A DNA stretch of 64,000 nucleotides from Paenibacillus elgii NBRC 100335 (GCF_004000865.1 NZ_BIMB01000019.1:58671-122670); one strand, 5' to 3'; positions 18,667 to 28,288 are shown, counted from the stretch's first letter. Numbers and translations: made by a program. The notes: generated from the sequence alone by a model not told the origin.

Positions 18667-19842
18667 TTATAAGCTTAGCTGCAGAATAGCCTTCACATCT
18701 TCCTCATGCAGCACTTTGAACGATCCGATCGGGCCGAACTTGACGGCTTCCTTTGCCATTCGACCGATTTCGCTGTCCCCGATACCGAGATCGGCGAGAC
18801 GGGCAGGCGCGCCGATGCGCGTAAAGTAATCCCTCGTCGCCTGGATGCCGGTCAATGCGATTTCTTCTTCGCTTTTGCCTGCAGGATCGATGTTCCACAC
18901 CCGGACGGCAAACTGCACGAACCGATCCGGACGACTGCGGTACACATACTTCATCCAGTTCGGGAACAAAACGGAAAGTCCCGCCGCATGCGCAATATCA
19001 TAGATCGCGCTCACCTCGTGCTCGATGGCGTGCGTTGCCCAGTCGGTCTGTACGCCGACGCTGATCATGCCGCCGTTCAGCGCATACGTGCCGCACAGCA
19101 TCAGGTTCGCTCGAGCCTCGTATTGCTCCGGGTCGGCCAGAGCCTGTTCGCCGTTTTCGATGATCGTTTGCAGGATCGATTCGCAAAGCCGCTCTTGCAG
19201 AGGCGTGTCCGGCGTGAGGCTGAAATATTGCTCGAAGACGTGCGACATCATGTCCACGATCCCGTTTACCGTTTGATCCGCAGGCACCGTATACGTCAGC
19301 GTCGGGTCCAGAATGGAAAATTGGGGATAAGCGTAAATGCTGCCGAACGATTTCTTCAGCTTTTCTTCCCAGTTCGTGATAACGGCGTTGCCGTTCATTT
19401 CGGAGCCCGTTGCGGATAAGGTCAACACCGTGCCGAGCGGCAGCGCCGCCGTGATTTTCGCTTTCCGCATCAGAAAATCCCAGACGTCTCCCTCATACGG
19501 AACGCCGACGGCGACGGCTTTGGCTGCGTCAATTACGCTGCCTCCGCCCACGGCCAGAATCAAATCGACGCCTTCCGCGCGGCACAGCTCGATTCCCTTG
19601 CGCACCGTCGTAACCCGGGGATTCGGCTCGACGCCTGGCAGCTCAACGGTTCGAACACCCGCATCGGCAAGCTGCGTGAGGACGCGGTCGTACAGGCCGG
19701 TCTTTTTGATGCTTCCGCCGCCATAAACGAGCAGCACCGTTTTGCTGCCGCAGGCCGCTACTTGCTCGCCCAGCTGCTCCAGCTTGCCCACACCGAACAA
19801 GATTTTGGTCGGATTATGAAAATCAAACGAATTCATCATCAT
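18667..19842 (-). CDS. Iron-containing alcohol dehydrogenase, BdhA/YugJ type
   Basis: 391 residues. The N-terminus MNSFDFHNPTKILFGVGKLE and the NAD(P) loop AVGGGSVIDAAKAVA are typical of the butanol dehydrogenase branch; metal-ligand histidines are expected in GIVDMMSHVFEQYF and the THAIEHEVSAIYDIAHAAG segment. It would reduce aldehydes to alcohols, probably with NAD(P)H. Three consecutive ATGs occur at the start; given GAAGGAGGA immediately upstream, the second or third is probably used. It leads the operon with the MFS gene. Confidence 0.9.
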   Translation of the reverse strand: MMMNSFDFHNPTKILFGVGKLEQLGEQVAACGSKTVLLVYGGGSIKKTGLYDRVLTQLADAGVRTVELPGVEPNPRVTTVRKGIELCRAEGVDLILAVGGGSVIDAAKAVAVGVPYEGDVWDFLMRKAKITAALPLGTVLTLSATGSEMNGNAVITNWEEKLKKSFGSIYAYPQFSILDPTLTYTVPADQTVNGIVDMMSHVFEQYFSLTPDTPLQERLCESILQTIIENGEQALADPEQYEARANLMLCGTYALNGGMISVGVQTDWATHAIEHEVSAIYDIAHAAGLSVLFPNWMKYVYRSRPDRFVQFAVRVWNIDPAGKSEEEIALTGIQATRDYFTRIGAPARLADLGIGDSEIGRMAKEAVKFGPIGSFKVLHEEDVKAILQLSL

Positions 19843-20037
19843 TCCTCCTTCAATACTTATGCATTCTATATATTATACTAGGTTGCGATCCGTAGTACTA
19901 GCACACGCAAATTCGACATTCTTTTCACAAGATGCGCCCGCTTTTCTGCAAGATGTTCCAAAAATCCATAACTTTCCATGAATTGGTGTATGATGCAATT
20001 GTCAATCGAACATCACTTAATCAAGGAGGAACGCCAT

Positions 20038-20373
20038 ATGAAAAAATCACTCACAGTTTTAACCTTGACCGCAGCCGTTTTCGCCAGCGCTCTCTCGCCT
20101 ACGGCGAGCTTTGCAGCAACCGAGCCTGCTTCTGCTTCCCCATCGGCAGGAAGCCAAGCATACTACGAAGATCCTTGGTACATGAATAAAGGCGAAGTCA
20201 GAGAGTTATACTCTGCTTCGGGGTATACCTACAAGGTACAGGGAGATAACGCCATAGTGTACAAAAAGAAAGGCGTATGGTATCTGGAAGGAACCGTACA
20301 CGGCGATTCGCTGTTGATCCAGCTAAAAAACGGAAAGCCGGTCAAGGAATACGTTATTTATGTGACAGACTAG
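20038..20373 (+). CDS. Small secreted hypothetical protein
   Basis: 111 residues from ATG 20038, placed after AAGGAGGAACGCC. A textbook signal peptide MKKSLTVLTLTAAVF...SFA ends with the likely cut before ATEPAS. The mature part is about 82 residues: a Ser/Ala-rich linker, then a compact beta-type domain (GYTYKVQGDNAIVYKKKG, WYLEGTVHGDSLLIQL) without cysteines. It is followed by a strong terminator. Not a family I can name; secreted to the medium or cell wall. Confidence 0.75.
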   Translation: MKKSLTVLTLTAAVFASALSPTASFAATEPASASPSAGSQAYYEDPWYMNKGEVRELYSASGYTYKVQGDNAIVYKKKGVWYLEGTVHGDSLLIQLKNGKPVKEYVIYVTD

Positions 20374-20398
20374 GCATTTAAAAAGCAATCGGCTTGGC

Positions 20399-20433
20399 AA
20401 AACCCGCGGAATTCCCGTTCCGGCGGGTTTTTT
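20399..20433 (+). terminator. Terminator of the small secreted protein gene
   Basis: AAAACCCGC (20399-20407) pairs with GCGGGTTTT (20423-20431) and runs into TTTTTT. Confidence 0.85.
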
Positions 20434-20446
20434 CGCCACAAAAAAA

Positions 20447-20475
20447 GCCCTGCGCAGATAGCACTGTAACAGGGC
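20447..20475 (-). terminator. Terminator of the minus-strand hypothetical gene
   Basis: GCCCTG (20447-20452) pairs with CAGGGC (20470-20475). Read on the minus strand, TTTTTTT follows. It belongs to the gene ending at 20499. Confidence 0.8.
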
Positions 20476-20498
20476 TGGATATGAAAAAGCTATCAGCG

Positions 20499-20891
20499 TC
20501 AAGTGAAGCTCTTGAGGCCGCCATACTGGGAAATCGCAAGCAGCAAATCGCGCAGTATCGGCAATACGAATTGCACGCCGTCAAGCCGAAATATGCCGCT
20601 CCGGTTATGTACCGTCGCTTCTTTCACGTACAGGCGGTAATGCGGCATCCCGGATTGCATGCTGACGGTCTCGCTTCCGGAGGCGCCGCTTTTTTGGAAC
20701 GTAATCGGACGGGCGCCGTACGGCGGCTCGTATGGCAAAATGCTGATAATATCTTCAAGCTTGATATGATAATTGGCATGCGGCTTTTGGAACACGAGTT
20801 CCTTGGTTGAGACCGTTAGTCCGAAATCTCTCTTTTTATGAGAAATTTTCAGATCCCCCTCCAGCCCCTTGATCTTGATAAATTCGTTCAT
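20499..20891 (-). CDS. Hypothetical protein
   Basis: 130 residues, cytosolic, mixed strand/helix with no membrane segment. The N-terminal pattern (IKIKGLEGDLKISHKKRDFGLTV) and ending helix (FVLPILRDLLLAISQY) suggest a PH-like or lipid-binding small fold, though this is only an impression. A GGGAGGGGGAGAG ribosome site precedes the ATG. It stands alone with its own terminator. Not recognised. Confidence 0.62.
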   Translation of the reverse strand: MNEFIKIKGLEGDLKISHKKRDFGLTVSTKELVFQKPHANYHIKLEDIISILPYEPPYGARPITFQKSGASGSETVSMQSGMPHYRLYVKEATVHNRSGIFRLDGVQFVLPILRDLLLAISQYGGLKSFT

Positions 20892-21019
20892 GCTCTCTCC
20901 CCCTCCCAGAGCCGTAGGCAGCTGTTCGGCGGATTGCCTCGAACGTTCCGATCCGAACGGCTAAGACCTTGAAGCGAGCATACCATAAATGGCCTCCCCG
21001 CGCTACATGTCCCGTTCGG

Positions 21020-21835
21020 TCAAATCAACGACTCCGCCCCGTCGATGAAAATTTCCGTTCCGGTAATGTGGCTCGATGCGTCGGACGCAAGAAAAGCGAC
21101 CAGATCCGCCACCTGCTCCGGCTGTCCGGGACCGTGCTCCAAAGGTTGATTACCCTCCGGATATTCCACCTTGATCTTGACTTTCTCCAACTCCGGCGAC
21201 GGATGCGTACTTTGATTGATGTGGGTTTTGATCGAACCCGGACACAAGGCGTTCACCCGGATTTTGTAACGGGCAAGCTCAAGCGCCGCCATCTTCGCAA
21301 AAGCGATCTGACCCGCCTTGGATGTGCTGTACGCCGACATCCCGAAGTTCGAGAAGACGCGGCTGCCGTTGATCGAGCTGGTAACGATGATACTGCCGCC
21401 CTTTTGCTTCATATGAGGAATCGCATATTTCACGCACAGAAACGTCCCTTTCAGATTGACGAACAGCGTATGGTCCCAATCTTCCGGCTTCATATCCTCG
21501 ATCGGCGCTAGTACGCCGTTGATCCCCGCATTGGCAAAGACGACGTCAAGCCGTCCCCACGTTCCTGCTGCCGTATCGATCGCCTGCTTCACCCGCAGCG
21601 GGTCGGACACGTCCACGTCCACCGTGATCGTCTGGGCCTGCATGGCCGTCAGCTCCTGCTTGACCTGTTCGGTGCGATCGTTTAGCAGATCGAGCAGACA
21701 TACCTTCACTCCCTGCTTGGCCAAGGCAATCGCGGCGGCGCGGCCGATCCCGGAACCGGCGCCGGTAACGACTGCGACCTTGTCTTTCAACCCCGGGAGC
21801 GTCATCCCGGGTTGTTGCAGCGTCTGTAAAGTCAT
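21020..21835 (-). CDS. SDR-family oxidoreductase
   Basis: 271 residues from ATG 21835, which follows AAGGAG by 9 bases; an in-frame ATG at 21871 lacks this site. Classical SDR: TGAGSGIG near residue 24-31, NAG in VVFANAGING, the catalytic Ser in SSINGSR and YSTSKAG (YxxxK). It ends with ITGTEIFIDGAESL. A NAD(P)-dependent dehydrogenase of unknown alcohol or ketone substrate. Divergent from uridine kinase. Confidence 0.88.
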   Translation of the reverse strand: MTLQTLQQPGMTLPGLKDKVAVVTGAGSGIGRAAAIALAKQGVKVCLLDLLNDRTEQVKQELTAMQAQTITVDVDVSDPLRVKQAIDTAAGTWGRLDVVFANAGINGVLAPIEDMKPEDWDHTLFVNLKGTFLCVKYAIPHMKQKGGSIIVTSSINGSRVFSNFGMSAYSTSKAGQIAFAKMAALELARYKIRVNALCPGSIKTHINQSTHPSPELEKVKIKVEYPEGNQPLEHGPGQPEQVADLVAFLASDASSHITGTEIFIDGAESLI

Positions 21836-22001
21836 CCGTTCTCGCTCCTTCGTCTTGTAAATGTTCGGCAACAGCGTTATTTTGCCAAAAGCTCCGAAGA
21901 ATATGTGACAACGTCCGACCGGACTCGTGTTCCGAGGGCATTTGTGCTACAATACTAAAATTGAAGTTTGATCTTACGCGGCAGGAGGCATTTTCCCCTT
22001 T

Positions 22002-22616
22002 ATGTTAATCATCGGTATCGCAGGAGGCACAGGTTCGGGCAAAACGACGGTCGCACGCTCCGTTATCGACCGGCTCGGATCCGACAAAGTAACGTTTATT
22101 TCGCAGGACAATTATTACAAGGATCACTCGCATATATCCCTCACGGAACGGGAATCGATCAACTACGATCATCCGTTCGCCTTCGATAACGAATTGCTGT
22201 TCGCGCATTTGAAACAGCTGAAAAATCAAACGGTTGTGACGGCGCCCGTCTACGACTTTTCCAAGCATGCGCGGTCAACCACCCATACCGTCGAACTGAA
22301 GCCGAACAAAATCATCATGATTGAGGGGCTCCATGTGTTGTCGGACGAGCAGCTTCGTGGCATTCTGGACATTAAGGTGTTCGTGGACACTGACCCGGAC
22401 GTACGGATTCTGCGTCGAGTGCTTCGCGATATCGAGGAGCGCGGCAGGTCGATCCAATCCGTGTACGATCAGTATTTGACGACGGTCAAACCGATGCACG
22501 AAGCCTTCATCGAGCCGTCCAAAAAATATGCCGACCTCATCATCCCCGAGGGCGGGCACAATGAAGTCGGCATCCAGCTGCTGTCGATTTTGACGGAAAA
22601 GTATTTAACGGAATAA
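22002..22616 (+). CDS. udk: Uridine kinase
   Basis: 204 residues; phosphorylates uridine and cytidine to UMP/CMP in pyrimidine salvage. The P-loop GGTGSGKT is at residues 8-15, followed by ISQDNYYKDHSHI, YDHPFAFDNELL, APVYDFSKHAR and VFVDTDPDVRILRRVLRDI, all standard for Udk. Length matches the family. AGGAGG stands about 13 bases before ATG, a rather long spacing. It is convergent with the response regulator, 10 bp apart. Confidence 0.95.
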   Translation: MLIIGIAGGTGSGKTTVARSVIDRLGSDKVTFISQDNYYKDHSHISLTERESINYDHPFAFDNELLFAHLKQLKNQTVVTAPVYDFSKHARSTTHTVELKPNKIIMIEGLHVLSDEQLRGILDIKVFVDTDPDVRILRRVLRDIEERGRSIQSVYDQYLTTVKPMHEAFIEPSKKYADLIIPEGGHNEVGIQLLSILTEKYLTE

Positions 22617-22626
22617 ACCATTTACC

Positions 22627-23355
22627 TCATTTATTTTTTCGGAAGTACACCCGCTCCGGGCGGCCGACATCTCCGTAAGACAAATCGGCGCGAAGCTTGC
22701 CTTCTTCCGCCAAATGCTCCAAGTAGCGTCTGGCCGTAGAGCGGCTGACGCCGATCCGCTTCGCCGTTTCTTCCGCGGTGAGCGGCGCGTTCGCCTCGGA
22801 GATCGCTTGAACGATTTTATCCAGTGTCAGCTTGTCGATGCCTTTGGGCAGCGAAGCTCCCGGACCGGGGGCTTCTTTTTTTGTGCTGCCTTGAAGCAGG
22901 CGGTCGATCTCATCTTGACCGATCGAGGCGTTATCTTGGCCCAACTGCTTGATCGTCCGGTGGAACGACTCGTACCGCTGCAGCGTCTCCTGCATTCTGC
23001 TGAAGAGCACCGGCTTGATGATATAATCGAACACGCCGCCGCGGATCGCTTCCCGAACGGCTTCGACTTCTTTGGCCGCGGTAATCATAATGACGTCCGC
23101 CTGCCGGTGCTGCTGGCCGATGGTACGAAGCAGCTCAAGCCCGCTGGTCTCCGGAAAATAAATGTCGAGCAGCACCAGATCCGGCTCCAGCACGCTCATC
23201 AGCTCCAGCGCCTGCGGCTCGTCGGTCGCGATGCCAACAACGCCAAAGCCCGGCACTTTCTCGACGAACCGCCGGTTAATCTCCGCGATCCGCTCATCGT
23301 CTTCGACGATCAGCACGCGGATCGGCGGGGTCGCATTCGCAGCGTCAGCCTTCAA
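22627..23355 (-). CDS. Response regulator, CitB/DcuR type
   Basis: 242 residues. Receiver domain with the acidic pair VEDD, phosphoacceptor Asp64 in VLLDIYF and Lys in YIIKPV; C-terminal winged HTH (TAEETAKRIGVSRSTARRYLE) typical of regulators paired with CitA/DcuS kinases. The TTG start overlaps the kinase stop (TTGA), with AAGGAGAAGG upstream, so translation is coupled. By position it should control the adjacent tricarboxylate transporter operon. Confidence 0.88.
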   Translation of the reverse strand: MKADAANATPPIRVLIVEDDERIAEINRRFVEKVPGFGVVGIATDEPQALELMSVLEPDLVLLDIYFPETSGLELLRTIGQQHRQADVIMITAAKEVEAVREAIRGGVFDYIIKPVLFSRMQETLQRYESFHRTIKQLGQDNASIGQDEIDRLLQGSTKKEAPGPGASLPKGIDKLTLDKIVQAISEANAPLTAEETAKRIGVSRSTARRYLEHLAEEGKLRADLSYGDVGRPERVYFRKNK

Positions 23356-24959
23356 GTTCCTTCTCCTTTCTTCGGTTCGACCCGTTTCGGAATGACAACC
23401 GAGAACACGGTGCCGCCCTCACCCGACGGTTCGTGTAAAATCCGGCCGCCGAGCTTATCCACCGCATGCTTGACCAGCGCAAGTCCGATGCCCCGATGCT
23501 CGCCCTCCTTGCTCGACACGCCTTTCTGGAAAATGTCCCCTGCCCAATCGTCCGGGATACCCGGACCGTTGTCCTCGCATTCGATCATCAGGTCTTCGCC
23601 GTAATCGCTCAGAAACAAGGTCACCTTCTTTTCTTCGTCGGCAGAATATTCAAGCAGCGCTTCCATGGCATTGTCCGTTAAATTGCCGATGATCGTCACG
23701 AGCAGATCCCGGTCAACCCGGGCAGGCACATCCTTGAACGAGGTTTCGGGATCGATCTCGAACTTGATTTTCAGCTCGTGGGCGCGGTTATATTTGCCGA
23801 TTAACAATCCCCCGATCACCGGGTCGGGAATTTCCCGCATAATAAACTGAATGAAATTTTGATGCACATCCGTTTCCTTGGAAATCATCTCGACGGCCTC
23901 TTGATACGATTCGAGCTGGATGAGTCCGGAGATGACATACAGCTTATTGGAATATTCGTGGGTTTGCGCCCGCAGCCCCTCGGCGAACCTCTTGACCTGG
24001 GACAGCTCCTCCGCGAGCCGATACACCTCCGACTTGCTGCGGAAGCTGACTACGGCGCCGATGACTTCGTTTTGCCTATTGAACACCGGCACCCGGTTCG
24101 CAACGACCTCTTGACCGTGCATAATCATCTCGACGTCGAATTCGGACTGCCCGGTGCGAATCACCGTGAGCAGCCGGGATTTCGGAACGATCTCCCGGAT
24201 TGGCTTGCCGATCAGCCTGGTATCGTCGGGAAGCCCCAGAATGCGCAGCGTCTGCTGATTCGCCAAGGTGATCAAGCCGTTGCGGTCCACCGCGAGTATC
24301 GCTTCACGAATCGATTCGAGAATCGCTTTTTTCTCCATGTAAAGCGTTCCGATTTCTTCCGGCTCCAGACCGTGAATCGAACGCCGGACGCCTCTCGCAA
24401 TCACGACGGCCCCGGCCATCGCTACGGCTAACGCTGCGAGGGAAATCAGCAAAATCCGCTGCTGATACACATCGTCCCATCGGTTAATATCGTCCAGGAG
24501 GAAGCCCACCGATACAATGCCGATCACATCCCCGTTCTCGGCCCGGATCGGCACTTTCCCGCGCAGCGAAGGCCCCATGGACCCTTCCGCCTTGGAGATG
24601 ATCGACTTGCCTTCGAGCACCGGACCGTTGTCGCCGCCGACCATTTCTTTGCCGATCCGCTCGGGTACCGGATGGGAGTACCGTATTCCTTCACGGTTGC
24701 CGATGACCAAATACAAGGCGCCCGTCTTTTCGCGAATTTGCTCGGCAAGCGGCTGAATGACGGACGACGGCTCCGCAAGCTTGAACGCATGGCGAATTTC
24801 GGGAATTTCCGCCACGGTCTCCGCCACCTTGAGCGCCCGGGTTCCGATCTGGTCTTCCATCATGGAGGTCACCATATATTCGACAACCCCCGCCGCTACC
24901 GTAAGTACGGAGAAAAGGAGCGTGCATATGAGCAAAATCAGCTTCGTTTGTAAGCGCAT
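23352..24959 (-). CDS. Sensor histidine kinase, CitA/DcuS type
   Basis: 535 residues from ATG 24959, which follows AAGGGGGAG; the same frame stays open upstream to 25511, but that part is antisense to tctA and starts far from any ribosome site. Order: membrane helix (about 6-26), extracytoplasmic PASTA-free sensor region with GNREGIRYSHPVPERIG typical of citrate/dicarboxylate-binding PDC domains, second helix (about 173-195), PAS domain (LAVDRNGLITLANQQT), H-box QTHEYSNKLYVISGLIQLE, and ATPase domain with NLTDNAMEAL and ENDGPGIPDDW-like G boxes. It likely senses an external carboxylate carried by TctABC. Confidence 0.9.
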   Translation of the reverse strand: MRLQTKLILLICTLLFSVLTVAAGVVEYMVTSMMEDQIGTRALKVAETVAEIPEIRHAFKLAEPSSVIQPLAEQIREKTGALYLVIGNREGIRYSHPVPERIGKEMVGGDNGPVLEGKSIISKAEGSMGPSLRGKVPIRAENGDVIGIVSVGFLLDDINRWDDVYQQRILLISLAALAVAMAGAVVIARGVRRSIHGLEPEEIGTLYMEKKAILESIREAILAVDRNGLITLANQQTLRILGLPDDTRLIGKPIREIVPKSRLLTVIRTGQSEFDVEMIMHGQEVVANRVPVFNRQNEVIGAVVSFRSKSEVYRLAEELSQVKRFAEGLRAQTHEYSNKLYVISGLIQLESYQEAVEMISKETDVHQNFIQFIMREIPDPVIGGLLIGKYNRAHELKIKFEIDPETSFKDVPARVDRDLLVTIIGNLTDNAMEALLEYSADEEKKVTLFLSDYGEDLMIECEDNGPGIPDDWAGDIFQKGVSSKEGEHRGIGLALVKHAVDKLGGRILHEPSGEGGTVFSVVIPKRVEPKKGEGT

Positions 24960-25010
24960 AAACTCCCCCTTTTTCCTATGATACCACATCCGGCATCCAC
25001 CGACACAAAG

Positions 25011-25045
25011 CCCCGGGAGTCCAATAAGCTTGGACCTGCCCGGGG
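25011..25045 (-). terminator. Terminator between tctA and the two-component genes
   Basis: CCCCGGG (25011-25017) pairs with CCCGGGG (25039-25045), with an inner GTCCA/TGGAC stem. On the minus strand the stem is followed by CTTTGTGTC, a weak T run, so it may allow partial read-through to the kinase gene. Confidence 0.65.
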
Positions 25046-25072
25046 ATGATTTCGGAACGGATTCGTCCCGCT

Positions 25073-26599
25073 TTACGCTTCTTCGTTGACGATCACTTTT
25101 TTGCCGCGCAGCTTCATCACAAACGGAATGGCCAGCCACAGCACGGCGATGATCAGGAAAACCAAGGAAACCGGCTTCATGACGAAGATGGAGAAATCGC
25201 CGCTTGAAATCGTCAGCGCCCGCCGCATGTTGTTTTCGATCATCGGTCCGAGGACCAGCCCGAGCACGAGCGGCGCGATCGGGTAGTCGTTCTTCGAAAG
25301 AAAATAGCCGGCAACCCCGCACGCAAGCAGCAGCATCAAATGAAAGACGGACATCTGTACGGCGTATACACCGAAGATGGAAATGGTTACGATAATCGGA
25401 ATCAAGTATTTCGCCGGCGTTTCGATAATTTTGGCAAACACCTTCACCAATGGCATGTTGAGCAGCAGCAGCATGACATTTCCGATAAACATACTGGCAA
25501 TCAAGCCCCAAGCGATGCTTGGATGATCCTCGAACAGCAGCGGGCCCGGCTGCACGTTGTACATGATGAGCGCCCCCATGAGCACGGCGGTCGTGCCCGT
25601 TCCGGGAATGCCGAGCGTCAGCAGCGGAATCATCGCGCCGCCTGAAGCGGCATTATTGGCCGATTCCGGTCCGGCGACACCTTCGATGGCGCCCTTGCCG
25701 AATTTCTCGGGATGCTTGCTGATTTTTTTCTCCAGCAGGTACGAGAGGAACGAGGCCAAGGTCGCCCCGGAGCCGGGGACGATGCCTTTGAAGAAGCCGA
25801 CGAGCGAGCCGCGCACAATCGGCATCGCGCTATCCTTCATGTCCTGCTTCGTCGGCAGGATGCGGTTGATTTTAGCAATTTCGCCGGTGTCCGCATCTTT
25901 CTCCAGGATGGTTTTGAACACTTCCCCGAGGGCGAACATCCCGACGGCGACGGTCAAGAACTCGATGCCCTGGTATAGCTCGGGAATGTCAAACGTAAAG
26001 CGCGAGACACCGGACACCGCGTCTATTCCGATCGTCGCCAGCGCCAGGCCGAATACGGTCATCAGCAGCGCTTTCGTGATCGATTTCCCGGCCAGTCCGC
26101 TTAACGCGCACAGTCCGAGCACCATGAGCGAAAATTCTTCGGCGGGGCCCATTTTGAGCGCCACATTCGACAGCGGCTCGGCCAGGAGCACCAGTCCGAT
26201 CAAGGAAATCACGCCGGCGACGAAGGAGCCGATCGCCGCAATCGAGAGCGCCGACCCTGCCCGGCCCTGCTTCGCCATCGGATAACCGTCCAGGGCGGTA
26301 ACGACGGAGGACGATTCCCCCGGCGTATTGAGCAGGATCGAGGTGGTCGAGCCGCCGTACATCGCTCCGTAATACACGCCGGCCAGCAGGATGATCGAGC
26401 TGGTCGCGGCGGCTTCCGGCGGCAGCCCGCTGGTAAGCGAGGTGGTGACCGGGATTAGCAGAGCGACCCCGCTGATAGGCCCGATCCCCGGAAGAACGCC
26501 GACCATCGTCCCGATCAACACGCCGGCAAAGGCAAACAGCAAGTTGTACCAGATCAGTGCCGTAGCAAACCCGCTGAGCAAATATTGTAACGTATCCAT
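25073..26599 (-). CDS. tctA: Tripartite tricarboxylate transporter large permease TctA
   Basis: 508 residues, about 12 membrane helices. Family hallmarks are [21 protein letters not shown] in the first conserved loop, [20 protein letters not shown], and the second repeat [20 protein letters not shown] with [21 protein letters not shown]. Together with TctB and the binding protein TctC it forms a secondary transporter for citrate or similar carboxylates. The gene order tctC-tctB-tctA is intact. Confidence 0.94.
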   Translation of the reverse strand: MDTLQYLLSGFATALIWYNLLFAFAGVLIGTMVGVLPGIGPISGVALLIPVTTSLTSGLPPEAAATSSIILLAGVYYGAMYGGSTTSILLNTPGESSSVVTALDGYPMAKQGRAGSALSIAAIGSFVAGVISLIGLVLLAEPLSNVALKMGPAEEFSLMVLGLCALSGLAGKSITKALLMTVFGLALATIGIDAVSGVSRFTFDIPELYQGIEFLTVAVGMFALGEVFKTILEKDADTGEIAKINRILPTKQDMKDSAMPIVRGSLVGFFKGIVPGSGATLASFLSYLLEKKISKHPEKFGKGAIEGVAGPESANNAASGGAMIPLLTLGIPGTGTTAVLMGALIMYNVQPGPLLFEDHPSIAWGLIASMFIGNVMLLLLNMPLVKVFAKIIETPAKYLIPIIVTISIFGVYAVQMSVFHLMLLLACGVAGYFLSKNDYPIAPLVLGLVLGPMIENNMRRALTISSGDFSIFVMKPVSLVFLIIAVLWLAIPFVMKLRGKKVIVNEEA

Positions 26600-26653
26600 G
26601 AAGCCTTACCCTCCCCTAGCAATCCGAACGATTGCCGTATCGAAAGCATTCGC

Positions 26654-27121
26654 TCAGAGGCCCAGCCAAGAAGGCAAGCCTGGCAAAGTGCCCTTCAGCA
26701 ATTCGACATAGACGTAATAGACGCCGATGGAAAAGCCTGCGGAAATGATGGCCGAGTATAACCATTTTCCCCGTTCCATCGTTTGAAAGCCGATCATCAG
26801 AAAAATAAACGTACTGATCACATAGCCGATTTCCTCAAGCAGCATAATATAGCCGATCGTAGAAGCCAAAATGACGAGAAACCGCTTATAATCCAGCTTC
26901 GCTCCGCGATCTTCCCCTTTAGAAGCAGCCGGGTATTTCAACGTTTCGTAGAATAGCCTCAAGCTGATCAGTATCAGCAGAATGCCAAGGCCGAGCGGAA
27001 AGATATTCGGTCCCACGTGGCTTCCGTAGGCGCTGCTGGAAATCGATAAACTGCCATAAGCGAATGCCGTTCCGACCGCGAGAAAAACGATTGATATCGT
27101 GCGGTCAAATGCTTTGTTCAT
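26654..27121 (-). CDS. tctB: Tripartite tricarboxylate transporter small permease TctB
   Basis: 155 residues, four predicted membrane helices with a cytoplasmic loop between helices 2 and 3 (YPAASKGEDRGAKLDYKRF), as in TctB. Helix 1-2 SYGSHVGPNIFPLGLGILLILISL fits the usual GPxxFPxxLG motif. It lies 20 bp after tctC and 55 bp before tctA. Confidence 0.88.
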   Translation of the reverse strand: MNKAFDRTISIVFLAVGTAFAYGSLSISSSAYGSHVGPNIFPLGLGILLILISLRLFYETLKYPAASKGEDRGAKLDYKRFLVILASTIGYIMLLEEIGYVISTFIFLMIGFQTMERGKWLYSAIISAGFSIGVYYVYVELLKGTLPGLPSWLGL

Positions 27122-27140
27122 CGGACCAACCTCCCTATCC

Positions 27141-28193
27141 TTACTTCGCCATGCTGAGCGCCGTCAGCATGTCCTTCACCTGCGATTCCTGCTGGGCGAG
27201 GAACGCTTTGAAATCGGCCGCATTCTTGTAATCTTTCTCCCACACGTTCACCTGAAGCTCTTTTTTCCAGATTTCGGAATCGGACATTTCCTTCAGCTTG
27301 GCATCCCAGAAGGCAAGCTCATCCTTGCCCATTTCCTTCGGACCGAAAATGCCGCGCCAAATGTTAAATTCGGCATCGATACCCTGCTCCTTGAGCGTCG
27401 GGACATCCTTCAGCTCGCCGGAAAGCCGGTTCGGCGCCGTCACGGCCAGCACGCGCACTTTGCCCGCTTTGACATATTCGCCTACGCTGGAAGCGTCGGT
27501 CGCAATCACGTCCGCGTTGCCGCCAAGCAGCGAGGTCATCGCTTCGCCGCCGCCATCGTACGAAACGTACTTTACTTTCTTCGGATCGATCCCCGACTTG
27601 TAGGCCGGGAGCACGGCAATCAGATGATCCATCGAACCCGGCGCGGAGCCTCCCGCAACCGTTACCTTCGTCGGATCGGTCTTCAGCGCTTCGATCACCG
27701 ATTTCATATCTTTAAACTTCGAATTCGCGCTAACCACGAGCGCGCCGTAGTCCTTGGTAAGTTGTGCCAGCGGCGTCGTATCCTTGTACCCGTACGGGCT
27801 GTTGCCTTCCTTCTTCAAGTTGTTGATCAGAATCGGCGGCGAGCTGACGAACAGCTTGTAATTGTCTTTCTTGTCCTTCGTGGCATATTCGGCCATGAAG
27901 ACCGCGCCGCCGCCGCCCGGTTTGTTTTCTACGGTAATGGGCTGACCGACCGCCTTGCTTTCGGCCAGCGTCTTGGCGACGGACCGCGCCGTCTTGTCCC
28001 AGCCGCCGCCTGCGCCGGACGGAGCGACGATGACGATCGGCTTCTCGGGGTACGATGACGTTTTGCCGGAGGCTGCCGGGTTGGCATTCGGTTGTGAAGC
28101 GCCCCCGCCCGCACCGCATGCCGTCAAACTGAGCGTCAGAATGCCGGTGAGCGCGATTTTCCAAGATGTGTTCGATAGCGTTTTCAATATCAT
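27141..28193 (-). CDS. tctC: Tricarboxylate-binding lipoprotein TctC/Bug family
   Basis: 350 residues. A lipoprotein signal with lipobox LTAC (Cys26) anchors it to the membrane. The Bug/TctC pattern follows: YPEKPIVIVAPSGAGGGWDKTARSVA, ITVENKPGGGGAVFMAEY, GSAPGSMDHL, and a late LAVTAPNRLSGELKDVPTLKEQGI. It captures the carboxylate and delivers it to TctBA. First gene of the operon; two cre-like sites upstream suggest CcpA control. Confidence 0.93.
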   Translation of the reverse strand: MILKTLSNTSWKIALTGILTLSLTACGAGGGASQPNANPAASGKTSSYPEKPIVIVAPSGAGGGWDKTARSVAKTLAESKAVGQPITVENKPGGGGAVFMAEYATKDKKDNYKLFVSSPPILINNLKKEGNSPYGYKDTTPLAQLTKDYGALVVSANSKFKDMKSVIEALKTDPTKVTVAGGSAPGSMDHLIAVLPAYKSGIDPKKVKYVSYDGGGEAMTSLLGGNADVIATDASSVGEYVKAGKVRVLAVTAPNRLSGELKDVPTLKEQGIDAEFNIWRGIFGPKEMGKDELAFWDAKLKEMSDSEIWKKELQVNVWEKDYKNAADFKAFLAQQESQVKDMLTALSMAK

Positions 28194-28233
28194 AGGTGAG
28201 GACCTCCAACTTTATTTTTTTGTTTTACCTTTT

Positions 28234-28249
28234 TTGATAGCGCTTTCTT
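28234..28249. promoter_or_regulatory. cre-like site proximal to tctC
   Basis: Read on the minus strand, AAGAAAGCGCTATCAA, a close match to the CcpA operator consensus WTGNAANCGNWNNCW. It lies about 41 bp before the tctC ATG. Confidence 0.65.
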
Positions 28250-28272
28250 ATCGATTGCTTCGTCATTGTAGC

Positions 28273-28288
28273 ATTAAGCGCTTTCACG
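28273..28288. promoter_or_regulatory. cre-like site distal to tctC
   Basis: Minus-strand CGTGAAAGCGCTTAAT contains TGAAAGCGCTTAA, an almost ideal CcpA operator. Its centre lies 39 bp from that of the second site, i.e. close to four helical turns. Confidence 0.72.

Noticed and set aside
24960..25511. Upstream in-frame extension of the sensor kinase
   Set aside because: The sequence is antisense to tctA and the tctA downstream terminator, low in domain content, and lies before a well-placed ATG with ribosome site at 24959.
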